A stretch of 64,000 bases of DNA from Clostridiales bacterium (GTDB lineage Bacteria > Bacillota > Clostridia > Saccharofermentanales > Saccharofermentanaceae): contig JAFZHS010000017.1 of NCBI GenBank assembly GCA_017554745.1, positions 62,001-126,000 on the forward strand, given 5' to 3'. The notes under the pieces are model-generated. The model made no database searches and was not told the DNA's origin. It saw nothing but the letters and a program-made list of their open reading frames with translations. Shown here in pieces: positions 19,386-26,905 of the stretch (the first letter of the stretch is position 1; every line of letters starts with the position of its first letter). Made by a program: the position numbers and the translations under genes.

Positions 19386-19964
19386 ATGAGGAAATCTAAT
19401 TCCAGCTTACTCGGTAAGTATTCTGACGGCTCTTACAAGCGTAAGGGTAAGAAGGACCAACCCGCGATCGTAGAGTATAAGCAGCTCTATAAGGGCGAGA
19501 TCAAGGCGAAGACCGTTACCGAGAAGAAGATAATCACATTAGAAGATAAGATCAACGCGCGCAATAAGCCTGCAGATACAGAGCCGAAGATGGAGAGCGC
19601 ACAGGTCACCATCGGCGGAGTACAGTATCTGGTAAGAAGCGGTGACGCAGGCTATGACCGCATCATGAAGGTCGGCGAACTCGCTGACGAGATCTATAAA
19701 GAGACAAAGAAGAACAACCCGTATATTGCCACGAATAAGACTGCTGTTATGTCGCTTTTCGAGGCATGCGACAGACTCATTAGTTTGAGGACTGAGAATA
19801 ATGCGCTTAAGACTGAGCTCGCATACTATAAGATGAAGGCAGATAAGGCGGCTGACAAGACGAAGGCTGACGTTCCGCCTACACCGATGGAAGAGCTTGC
19901 AAATAAAGTCAGTTCGGGTTTGTTCGATCATTTAAAGAAGACAGATGATAAAGAATCGGATTGA
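19386..19964 (+). CDS. zapA: ZapA-like cell division protein with N-terminal extension
   Basis: A 192-residue protein. Residues about 65-150 fit the ZapA family: VTIGGVQYLVRSGDAGYDRIMKV strand-helix start, then a helix with NNPYIATNKTAVMSLFEACDRL and LRTENNALKTELAYYKMKADK coiled coil. ZapA binds and bundles FtsZ at the division ring. The basic N-terminal 65 residues (KSNSSLLGKYSDGSYKRKGKK) are not part of the known domain and may bind DNA, membrane or nothing. It overlaps the next gene, the U32 peptidase, by 20 bases; zapA-U32 linkage is common in Clostridia. The starting ATG is backed by a TGCGGAGGTCTTTAA leader. Confidence 0.8.
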   Translation: MRKSNSSLLGKYSDGSYKRKGKKDQPAIVEYKQLYKGEIKAKTVTEKKIITLEDKINARNKPADTEPKMESAQVTIGGVQYLVRSGDAGYDRIMKVGELADEIYKETKKNNPYIATNKTAVMSLFEACDRLISLRTENNALKTELAYYKMKADKAADKTKADVPPTPMEELANKVSSGLFDHLKKTDDKESD

Positions 19965-22323
19965 GTTATTGGCTCCCGCGGGCAATCTTGAGATACTCAA
20001 GACTGCCATAGACAGCGGAGCAGACAGTGTTTATTTAGGACTTAAAGAGTTCTCGGCAAGAGCTTCGGCAGACAATTTCACGCTTGATGAATTAGAAGAA
20101 GGCGTGAACTATGCACATGCAAGGTCTTCGAAAGTTTTCCTCGCAGTAAATACCCTGATGAGCGACAACGAATTCGAAGTGTTCTATCCCACGGTCGCTG
20201 AAGCTGTAAATATCGGCGTTGACGGCCTTATCGTTCAGGATCTGGCGGTGCTTACCAAGCTTGCTTCGGATTTCCCGGACGTTATTATCAACTGCAGTAC
20301 GCAGATGAATGTTTATTCCGCTGACGAATTGAAAAAGCTTTCTGAGCTCGGTGTTAACCGCATCGTGCTTCCGAGAGAATTGTCATGCGATGAGATCGCT
20401 AACCGCACCAGAGTAGCTGAGAAATACGGACTTGAGACTGAAGTCTTTGCGCACGGCGCTGTCTGCATCTGCGCTTCCGGTCTTTGCCTTTTCTCCGCGA
20501 TGAACAGGAGCGGCACGAGATCAGGCAACAGGGGCACCTGTGCCCAGCCGTGCAGGGAAGAGTACGCTCTCTATAACGACGGCTTAAGACTCAGGGAAGG
20601 CCATCTTATTTCGCCTAAGGACAGAGACGTTACGGATTATCTTTCAAGGCTTATCAAGAGCGGCGTTAAGAGTCTTAAGATCGAAGGACGCATGCGTGAC
20701 GCGAACTATGTAAGATCCGCGGTTTACTGCTACCGCCGTATGATCGACGCTTTCTATGAGGGCAATCTCAATAATGATCTGATCAAAGAGATAAAAGCTG
20801 ACCTTCTGGTCAACTTTAACCGCGGCGGATCTTTTACTTCACAGTATCTGAGCGGAAGTAAAGACGATCACATTCTATCCGGTGAATATCCGGGCAAATA
20901 TGGCGTCAAGATCGGCCGTATAAGCCGTCTGGACGCTAAGTCCGGTTCAGTTACTGTCGGTATCAAGACAGGTGCCATAGAGCCTGATAAGGGTGATTTC
21001 CTGTCTATCAGGGATAACTCAAAAGAGATATGTTCTTTCCCTGTAGGCAAGACCAACCAGGGGCTTACAGGCATGGATATTAAGGGACTTCATCCGGACA
21101 TGATCAAGAAGCTAAAGCCGGGGTTTGAAGTGTTCCTAATGAACCACGAGCTTGTTATTTCCAAGCAGGACTTAAGAAGAACTCCTGTTAAGATAACGCT
21201 TAATAACAGCGGATCTGAGATAACCGCGAAGGCTGTTGTGACAAGCGGTATCGCAATAGATATAAATGCCGGAGCAAGTGTTGAGATCCCTTCTGATTAC
21301 GAGGGAAGAGAACTTGATAAATCAAGGATCACCGAGCAGCTGGGCAAGACCATGGATACGCCTTTTAAGGTGGAATCCGTTGCCTATGAAGGTGTTGATA
21401 CTTACTATTGTCCCGTCAGCATTATCAATTCTTTAAGACGTGAACTTCTCTTAAATCTCGAAGTCAACGTAGTCAATTCGTTCAAGAGAAGTTACGGCAC
21501 TGACTTTGTTGAAGATTCAGAGTTCTTTGGTGACGAGAGCGAGAGAACGGGTGAGATCAAGAACATGTATACTTATCCGGTCTTGAGGCATAATGAAGAT
21601 CTCTTGGAAGAAGGCGCAGATCTTTATGCCTTCAGCATCTATGATCTTGCTGTTCCTGACCTTTACCGGACGATAATCGAGTTCATAAAAGATCATGGCG
21701 CTGAGCTCGTTCTTATGCTTCCTGATTTCCATCACGACAAGCTCAATAAAGTGATCGATAAAGTGATCACTGATCTTAAGAATGATCTCGGCTCAGGCTT
21801 TAAGGCTGTTATGTCTTCAAGGCTTTTCACGGACCGTAAATTCTTAAGAGGCGATCTCGAGCATTACGCTTCTGCAGGTTCTAATATCTACAGCGCCAAA
21901 TCTCTTGCCGAAGCTTTCTCTTATGCTGACGCCGTAATGCCTTCTTATGAAGTATCTGCGGATAATTTCATTGACGGCCTCAGGACGCTTAAAGAGACCT
22001 TTAATATCGATGAAAAGCAGCCTAAGATAATCGTCCATTCAGACGGCCTGATCCCCTGGATGCAGTCTGATTTCTGTGCTGCAGGGCGCAACCAGAGACC
22101 TTGTAATTTCTGCTCCGCGAAGGCTGTTTTCGAGATGAAGCCTAAGAAGGACAGGGAAGATACGACATTAAAGGTTATTCCTCATCCGATCGATTGTTCA
22201 TGCGCGATATACGGTAAGGCTAAGAACTTAATAGATCAGGATTATGCGGACGCTATAGCCGATATGGGCTTCGATGTAATTTGCAACTATACGATTTTAC
22301 CGGGAGGTTCAGAAAATGACTGA
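19945..22323 (+). CDS. Peptidase U32 family protein
   Basis: A 792-residue protein starting with IELLAPAGNLE, the usual U32 N-terminus. The U32 signature EVFAHGAVCICASGLCLFS (about residues 167-186) and the following RGTCAQPCREEY cysteines are present. A C-terminal part (about 370-790) includes NFCSAKAVFEM and IDCSCAIYG cysteine pairs, so metal or Fe-S binding is possible. U32 proteins include tRNA hydroxylation factors (TrhP/YegQ type, RlhA) as well as collagenase-like proteins; the substrate of this long type is unsettled. It overlaps zapA by 20 bases and its stop overlaps dut by 8 bases, so the three are one transcript. Confidence 0.9.
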   Translation: MIKNRIELLAPAGNLEILKTAIDSGADSVYLGLKEFSARASADNFTLDELEEGVNYAHARSSKVFLAVNTLMSDNEFEVFYPTVAEAVNIGVDGLIVQDLAVLTKLASDFPDVIINCSTQMNVYSADELKKLSELGVNRIVLPRELSCDEIANRTRVAEKYGLETEVFAHGAVCICASGLCLFSAMNRSGTRSGNRGTCAQPCREEYALYNDGLRLREGHLISPKDRDVTDYLSRLIKSGVKSLKIEGRMRDANYVRSAVYCYRRMIDAFYEGNLNNDLIKEIKADLLVNFNRGGSFTSQYLSGSKDDHILSGEYPGKYGVKIGRISRLDAKSGSVTVGIKTGAIEPDKGDFLSIRDNSKEICSFPVGKTNQGLTGMDIKGLHPDMIKKLKPGFEVFLMNHELVISKQDLRRTPVKITLNNSGSEITAKAVVTSGIAIDINAGASVEIPSDYEGRELDKSRITEQLGKTMDTPFKVESVAYEGVDTYYCPVSIINSLRRELLLNLEVNVVNSFKRSYGTDFVEDSEFFGDESERTGEIKNMYTYPVLRHNEDLLEEGADLYAFSIYDLAVPDLYRTIIEFIKDHGAELVLMLPDFHHDKLNKVIDKVITDLKNDLGSGFKAVMSSRLFTDRKFLRGDLEHYASAGSNIYSAKSLAEAFSYADAVMPSYEVSADNFIDGLRTLKETFNIDEKQPKIIVHSDGLIPWMQSDFCAAGRNQRPCNFCSAKAVFEMKPKKDREDTTLKVIPHPIDCSCAIYGKAKNLIDQDYADAIADMGFDVICNYTILPGGSEND

Positions 22324-22810
22324 GATCTTTATCGAGAAGTGCAGGGAAGATGCAAGACTGCCGGCTTATGCACATGACGGCGACGCAGGCATGGATCTTT
22401 ATGCAGCTGAAGATGTGATAATCGAGCCCGGTAAATCAGCACTTGTGCCTGTCGGCATCAAGCTTGCCATCCCTTATGGCTATGAAGTCCAGATAAGGCC
22501 CAGGAGCGGCGTTTCTCTAAAGACTCCGTTAAGGATTCCCAATGCTCCGGGAACTATCGATTGCGGTTACAGGGACGAAGTAAACGTTATCGTATACAAC
22601 GATTCGTTTATGGTAGAGGAAGACGTATCTGATATCCTGACTCTTGATCAGAAGGGCTGTGTCCACGGCACTTATAAGATCAGAAAAGGCGACCGTATCG
22701 CACAGATGGTCGTCGCGAAAGTCGAATACTGCAAGTTCGTTGAGACCGACGATGTTAAAGCAATCGGAGAAGACAGAGGCGGCGGATTCGGTTCGAGCGG
22801 AGTTAATTAA
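22316..22810 (+). CDS. dut: dUTP diphosphatase
   Basis: Hydrolyses dUTP to dUMP and pyrophosphate, protecting DNA from uracil. The 164-residue chain has all five motifs: GDAGMDLYA, RSGV, IDCGYRDEV, DRIAQMVV and RGGGFGSSG (C-terminal arm). An insertion of about 17 residues lies between motifs III and IV (around NDSFMVEEDVSDILTLDQKG), which is longer than usual for the trimeric family. It overlaps the U32 gene by 8 bases with a GGGAGG ribosome site inside it. No phage neighbours, so I read it as the chromosomal housekeeping gene. Confidence 0.94.
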   Translation: MTEIFIEKCREDARLPAYAHDGDAGMDLYAAEDVIIEPGKSALVPVGIKLAIPYGYEVQIRPRSGVSLKTPLRIPNAPGTIDCGYRDEVNVIVYNDSFMVEEDVSDILTLDQKGCVHGTYKIRKGDRIAQMVVAKVEYCKFVETDDVKAIGEDRGGGFGSSGVN

Positions 22811-22877
22811 GATAGAAATATCCTGACACGGGTGATAGAATTGTCGGGTTATTTTACAGGGGAGTAAATCGGGAATA

Positions 22878-23906
22878 ATGAGAAGCGGATTTGTCAGTTT
22901 CACAAACGGCGGCAGCAGGCGCAGAAGTCCTTTTATCATGAGGCTCGCGCTTGTATTGAGTGTCATCGCTGTCCTCATTATCTCTTTTATCGCCCTGACG
23001 GTTTTCTCATCCAACAGATTGATGAACATAAAAGGTTACGAGGTATCCAATGTTCCTTCGAACATCCTGCCTTCGTACAGCACGACAAGCTTCCAGTCAG
23101 CAGACGGCCAGACATCTTTGCAGGGCTGGTTCTTTAAGACTAAGAATCCTATTTCGACGATAATCGTCGTTCACGACGCAGGTTCTAACAGACTTCCGTT
23201 CGGCGTCGAAATGATCGATATGATCGAAGTCTGGCTCGAAAACGGCTACAACGTATTCATGTTCGACCAGAGAAACTCAGGTACGTCAGGCGGTGATATC
23301 TGTACATACGGCTATCTCGAATGGCAGGACGTCCTTGGCGCTATCGGCATTGTTAAGCAGATCTCTGTTACTACTGATGTTATTCTTTACGGCATCGGTA
23401 CAGGATGCACGTCTTCGCTCCTTGCTTACAGCAATCTTCCGCCTGCAGGTGCAAGTGACGCTTCGCTTCTGCAATACAGCACGGAGATCCGCAATCTTGG
23501 TTTTGACAAATCCTACGTAATTGGCATGATCCTCGATTCTCCCGCCAAAGAATCCGATGACTACATCAAGCCGGAGGTAGTCAGGAGCGAGCCATTGGGC
23601 TTTATAACTCAGTATTCTGTGCCTTATGCGATAAGAGTATCTTCGGGTGCTGATAACATCAGTCTTGCTGCCGAGATCGCAAGGCTTCCTTTCCCGGTGC
23701 TCATTATCTACGGTGGCCACGATACATTTATAGGTGCTGATAAGATCGACCAGATCATTACAGAGCGCAACAGGCTCAACTCAAGTATCACAAAGAGCGT
23801 AATGGTATCAGGCGCGGGTTACCTGGAGGAGTACTCCATTAACAAGAACCTTTATATCGATACCTTTAAAGAATTCCTCGATAACTACTATCTCGTGGAT
23901 AATTGA
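22878..23906 (+). CDS. Alpha/beta hydrolase-fold protein lacking catalytic residues
   Basis: A 342-residue protein. Residues about 21-45 are a signal-anchor helix with R-rich N-terminus, so the rest (from about 50) should face outside. The body aligns with the membrane-anchored alpha/beta hydrolases: IIVVHDAGSNR (oxyanion strand), YNVFMFDQRNSGTSGG, ILYGIGTGCTSS (nucleophile elbow) and IIYGGHDTFIG with D282 as acid. At the elbow, where the family has G-x-S-x-G, this has G172-I-G-T-G176, so the nucleophile serine is replaced by glycine; the histidine position near 315 is tyrosine (AGYLEEY). It is probably not a working hydrolase. It lies 1 base before tsaD with no separate promoter. Confidence 0.8.
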   Translation: MRSGFVSFTNGGSRRRSPFIMRLALVLSVIAVLIISFIALTVFSSNRLMNIKGYEVSNVPSNILPSYSTTSFQSADGQTSLQGWFFKTKNPISTIIVVHDAGSNRLPFGVEMIDMIEVWLENGYNVFMFDQRNSGTSGGDICTYGYLEWQDVLGAIGIVKQISVTTDVILYGIGTGCTSSLLAYSNLPPAGASDASLLQYSTEIRNLGFDKSYVIGMILDSPAKESDDYIKPEVVRSEPLGFITQYSVPYAIRVSSGADNISLAAEIARLPFPVLIIYGGHDTFIGADKIDQIITERNRLNSSITKSVMVSGAGYLEEYSINKNLYIDTFKEFLDNYYLVDN

Positions 23907-23907
23907 T

Positions 23908-24924
23908 ATGAATACGGCAAAAGACATATTGATCCTCGGCATTGAAAGTTCATGTGATGAGACGGCAGCATCTGTCGTTAAGAACGGCCGCGTTATCCTG
24001 AGCAACTGCATAGCTTCCCAGGCTGATTTCCACGAGCAGTACGGCGGCGTAGTTCCCGAGCTTGCTTCGAGAATGCATATCGATGCAGTCCATCCTACAG
24101 TAGAGAAGGCTTTGTCTGACGCAGGCGTGACACTTAACGACATTGATGCTATTGCTGTAACATACGGACCGGGTCTTGTAGGCGCTTTGCTCGTAGGCCT
24201 TTCGTGCGCGAAAGGTCTTTGCGAAGTATCAGGAAAGCCCCTTGTCGGAGTTAATCACTTGAAGGGACATATTGCAGCAAATTATCTCTGTTTTGAAGAA
24301 TTAGAGCCTCCGTTCCTTTGCCTTTGCGTCAGCGGCGGTAATTCCATGATCGTCCGCGTTGATGATTATACTGACATGACTGTTCTCGGCCGCACCAGAG
24401 ATGACGCCGCAGGCGAAGCAATCGATAAGATCGCGCGCGTTGTCGGTTTGGGTTACCCGGGCGGCCCGAAGATGGACAAAGCAGGGCAGGGAGGCGATGT
24501 CACCAAGTATGTTTTCTCCAAGACACACATGACAGACACGCTTGATTTCTCTTTCTCCGGTCTTAAGACATCTGCATTGAATCTCTTAAACGGTTTAAAA
24601 CAAAAGGGAGAAGAGATCGACCTTAAGGATTTTGCTGCTTCATACCAGCAGGCTATCGCTGATGCTCTCCTGAAGAACACAATGACTGCTGTAGAGCAGA
24701 CAGGCATCAAGAAGCTCTGCCTTGCAGGCGGTGTTTCCGCGAATTCTTTCTTAAGATACACTTTCGATAAGGCAGCTAAAAAGAAGGGAATCAAGCTCTA
24801 TTATCCTGAACTCAAGTATTGCACCGATAATGCAGCCATGATCGCGTCCTGCGGTTACTATGAGTACATTAACGGCAAGCGCGATACTTTGGATCTGAAT
24901 GCTTATCCGTCGTTACAGATGTAA
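23908..24924 (+). CDS. tsaD: tRNA N6-threonylcarbamoyladenosine transferase TsaD
   Basis: Forms t6A at A37 of ANN-decoding tRNAs with TsaB and TsaE. The 338-residue chain starts with the ATPase segment GIESSCDETAASVV and contains the HLKGH metal motif (H117, H121). The FSGLKTS and CLAGGVSANS stretches of the ASKHA fold follow. It starts one base after the degenerate hydrolase stop. Its stop codon lies within the first 35-bp repeat, and smpB follows 145 bases later. Confidence 0.97.
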   Translation: MNTAKDILILGIESSCDETAASVVKNGRVILSNCIASQADFHEQYGGVVPELASRMHIDAVHPTVEKALSDAGVTLNDIDAIAVTYGPGLVGALLVGLSCAKGLCEVSGKPLVGVNHLKGHIAANYLCFEELEPPFLCLCVSGGNSMIVRVDDYTDMTVLGRTRDDAAGEAIDKIARVVGLGYPGGPKMDKAGQGGDVTKYVFSKTHMTDTLDFSFSGLKTSALNLLNGLKQKGEEIDLKDFAASYQQAIADALLKNTMTAVEQTGIKKLCLAGGVSANSFLRYTFDKAAKKKGIKLYYPELKYCTDNAAMIASCGYYEYINGKRDTLDLNAYPSLQM

Positions 24925-24957
24925 AACTCCTAATTTCGAACTGACAGTTCGATTTTA
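24923..24957 (+). repeat. 35-bp palindromic repeat, copy 1
   Basis: Identical to copy 2 at 24978-25012, with the repeat starts 55 bases apart. It begins AAAACTCCTAATTTCG and its core is the 15-base palindrome CGAACTG-A-CAGTTCG, ending ATTTTA. It begins in the tsaD stop codon. A 29/32 match lies in rsmA about 6.2 kb upstream. Possible roles are a regulator-binding site or a mobile intergenic repeat. Confidence 0.85.
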
Positions 24958-24977
24958 TGGAAAAATTGAACAACTGC

Positions 24978-25012
24978 AAAACTCCTAATTTCGAACTGAC
25001 AGTTCGATTTTA
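24978..25012 (+). repeat. 35-bp palindromic repeat, copy 2
   Basis: Exact second copy of the 24923 element, 57 bases before smpB. The palindromic core is at 24991-25005. The spacing between its GAAC and GTTC halves is 5 bases, one more than the LexA box of Firmicutes. Confidence 0.85.
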
Positions 25013-25069
25013 GAGATTGATCAAACATCAGATTTGCAAAAAGACAACTAATCTATAAAATATACGATT

Positions 25070-25546
25070 ATGGCAATCAAAAAAGGTATAAAAATCATAG
25101 CTGAGAACCGCAAAGCCTATCACGATTACTTCATCGAGGAGAGGTTTGAAGCGGGCGTGGCTTTATCCGGAACAGAAGTGAAGAGCCTTCGCGCCGGCAG
25201 GATCAATCTGAAGGATTCTTACGTTCAGGTAAAAGACGGGGAGATGTGGCTCATCGGCGTTCACATCAGTCCTTACGAGAACGGAAATCGGTTCAATCTT
25301 GATCCTGAGAGGACCAGAAAGCTTCTTATGCACAAGAGGGAAATCATCCATCTGTATTCAACGGTTAAGCAGGACGGTCTTACTCTCGTGCCTACAAAAT
25401 GTTATTTCAAGGACAGCAAGGTCAAGTTCGAGATCGGCCTTGCCAGAGGTAAGAAAGATTACGACAAGCGCGATGTAATGGCCAAGAAAGAAGCTAACAG
25501 GGACATTGACCGCGCCATGAAGAATGCCAAGAAATATCAAGATTGA
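25070..25546 (+). CDS. smpB: SsrA-binding protein SmpB
   Basis: Binds tmRNA and delivers it to stalled ribosomes for trans-translation. The 158-residue length is normal; the family segments ENRKAYHDYFIEERFEAGV, GTEVKSLRAGRINLKDSY and the basic C-terminal tail RDVMAKKEANRDIDRAMK are clear (here written KRDVMAKKEANRD). The start has no visible ribosome site; a TATAAA at 25054-25059 would start transcription about 4 bases upstream of the ATG, so the message may be almost leaderless. The ssrA gene was not found in this window. Confidence 0.96.
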   Translation: MAIKKGIKIIAENRKAYHDYFIEERFEAGVALSGTEVKSLRAGRINLKDSYVQVKDGEMWLIGVHISPYENGNRFNLDPERTRKLLMHKREIIHLYSTVKQDGLTLVPTKCYFKDSKVKFEIGLARGKKDYDKRDVMAKKEANRDIDRAMKNAKKYQD

Positions 25547-25592
25547 TAAAGTTGTTATATAATAAATAAAACTCATAACGGCAGGGAATAGG

Positions 25593-26147
25593 ATGTTAGA
25601 CAAGCTCAGAGAACAGAAGCAAGAAAGGGAGATATCGGCAAGATTCGTCGTCTTGGCCGTTATTTTCTGGATCCTGACGGTTTCCTGGATAGTCGTTATT
25701 TTCCAGTTATCATCTGACACTGCTGAAGAATCTTCTGAGTTTTCCCATACGATCCTTGACTATATCAACGAGCTCTTCAGCACGAATATTCAGGATGACA
25801 GTATATTGAGAATGGTAGGGCACTCTGCAGAGTATGCTCTTTTGACACTTTTATCGTTCCTGGCTCTTTCATCGACCAACAAGATCTCCAGCAAGACATC
25901 CTATGCTGAAAGCCCCGTTAAGCTTCTCAGATCCGATAACGAGATGAATATCATATTCACGTTGTGGTTCACCGTCCTCAACGCGATCTTTGACGAATAT
26001 CATCAGCTCTTCGTAATCGGCCGCGACGGTTCCATCATCGATGTACTCATCGATCTCATCGGAATCGTTCTCGTCCTTGTAATTATCCGTATCGCTTTTT
26101 CGATCTACATCAGAACGAAGGGTAGGACGGAGATCGTTTATACCTGA
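25593..26147 (+). CDS. VanZ-like membrane protein
   Basis: A 184-residue protein with about four membrane helices. The VanZ pattern is visible: first helix followed by W-x-x-x-x-F-x-LSS (IVVIFQLSSDTAEESS), then GHSAEYALLTLL with the H-x-x-E-Y triad (about 88-92), then IFDEYHQLF and RDGSIIDVLIDLIG. VanZ-family proteins affect teicoplanin resistance or phosphobutyrate-like modification; their role in general is poorly known. It follows smpB by 46 bases with TATAAT at 25558-25563 in between, so it may have its own promoter. Confidence 0.85.
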   Translation: MLDKLREQKQEREISARFVVLAVIFWILTVSWIVVIFQLSSDTAEESSEFSHTILDYINELFSTNIQDDSILRMVGHSAEYALLTLLSFLALSSTNKISSKTSYAESPVKLLRSDNEMNIIFTLWFTVLNAIFDEYHQLFVIGRDGSIIDVLIDLIGIVLVLVIIRIAFSIYIRTKGRTEIVYT

Positions 26148-26852
26148 TCCCAATTCAACACAGATTTCTATATTAGTGCCATTTCTCTTTATATCCAATT
26201 CGGTATAATTAATATTTTGATGAATTGGGAAGAGGTTTTTATAGGGATAATGGGAATATGATTGTTTTATATATTATTATCAGGCCGCTTTTGGCCAGGC
26301 TCCCGGATGATTTGTTTGTGATTCTGTATTTAATTATCCGTGTATGCTTGTTTCTTTAATCTGATTATTCGTGCGAATTAATTTGTGTAATTTTGTAATT
26401 CGTATTTATGAATTCGTACAATCTGATCTTCGTGATTCTTTCCAGGATCTTTTTATCGTGTTCCAATCGATCAATTGGTCGTCTGAGATATTTCTATCAG
26501 CTGCTACGCGTTATCAGTTTTTATGATTCCGAAATCTTCAGGCTTTTGATCTTACATTTTGCAGCCTTTGTCAGTTTAAAATTTGTCATCAATACATTTT
26601 TCATAAAATTCCGTATCGACAAAAACCGTCAGATTATCAGCAAATAATCACTAAAGGTTTGATACAAAAGCTATTAAATTGCGACAAGGATTGCTGAAAA
26701 GCCTGCAAATAATGAGACAATCATCATTCAAAACCACTGAATTTACCCCCTATAAAATTATGCTTCTCAGACACAAAATTCTGATTCGCCTCTCGCCCGA
26801 ATATATGTTCTTTTTTTGTTCGAACATGTTCTTGGGCCATATATAAAGCAAT
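26148..26852. other. Gene-poor intergenic region
   Basis: About 700 AT-rich bases without a convincing gene. It contains a TATAAT (26204-26209), a possible 33-residue hydrophobic peptide (26258-26359) and a 79-codon ORF (26408-26647) with poor composition and no ribosome site, which I treat as chance. No tRNA, riboswitch or hairpin beyond the terminator at 26853 was seen. The GAACATGTTC palindrome (26822-26831) has no clear role. Confidence 0.6.
26258..26359 (+). CDS. Possible 33-residue hydrophobic peptide
   Basis: ATG to TAA encodes MIVLYIIIRPLLARLPDDLF and 13 more residues, two short hydrophobic runs split by a charged RLPDD turn. A TATAAT is about 50 bases upstream. The ribosome site is weak (GGGA three bases, AGGG eleven bases before the ATG), so this may be chance. 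Confidence 0.2.
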   Translation: MIVLYIIIRPLLARLPDDLFVILYLIIRVCLFL

Positions 26853-26882
26853 AAAAAAGCGCCCGCCAATCACGGACGCTTA
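26853..26882 (-). terminator. Terminator of gpsA-tagD operon
   Basis: On the minus strand AAGCGTCCG pairs with CGGGCGCTT (one G-U pair) across a short loop, followed by a run of T. It ends the licD-gpsA-tagD transcript. Confidence 0.88.
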
Positions 26883-26905
26883 TAAATCAACTATCTCAAA
26901 GCTTC

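Noticed and set aside
22316..22810. Phage or integrated element signature because of dUTPase
   Set aside because: The gene is overlapped with housekeeping genes and no phage or integrase gene is nearby.
24923..25012. LexA box reading of the palindromes
   Set aside because: The GAAC and GTTC halves are 5 bases apart, not the 4 of the Firmicutes LexA box, and tsaD and smpB are not usual SOS genes.
26408..26647. 79-codon open frame in the gap between the VanZ-like gene and gpsA-tagD
   Set aside because: No ribosome site, odd composition, no recognisable feature; it probably arises by chance in AT-rich DNA.
26822..26831. GAACATGTTC palindrome as LexA or other operator
   Set aside because: The halves are only 2 bases apart and no promoter is next to it.
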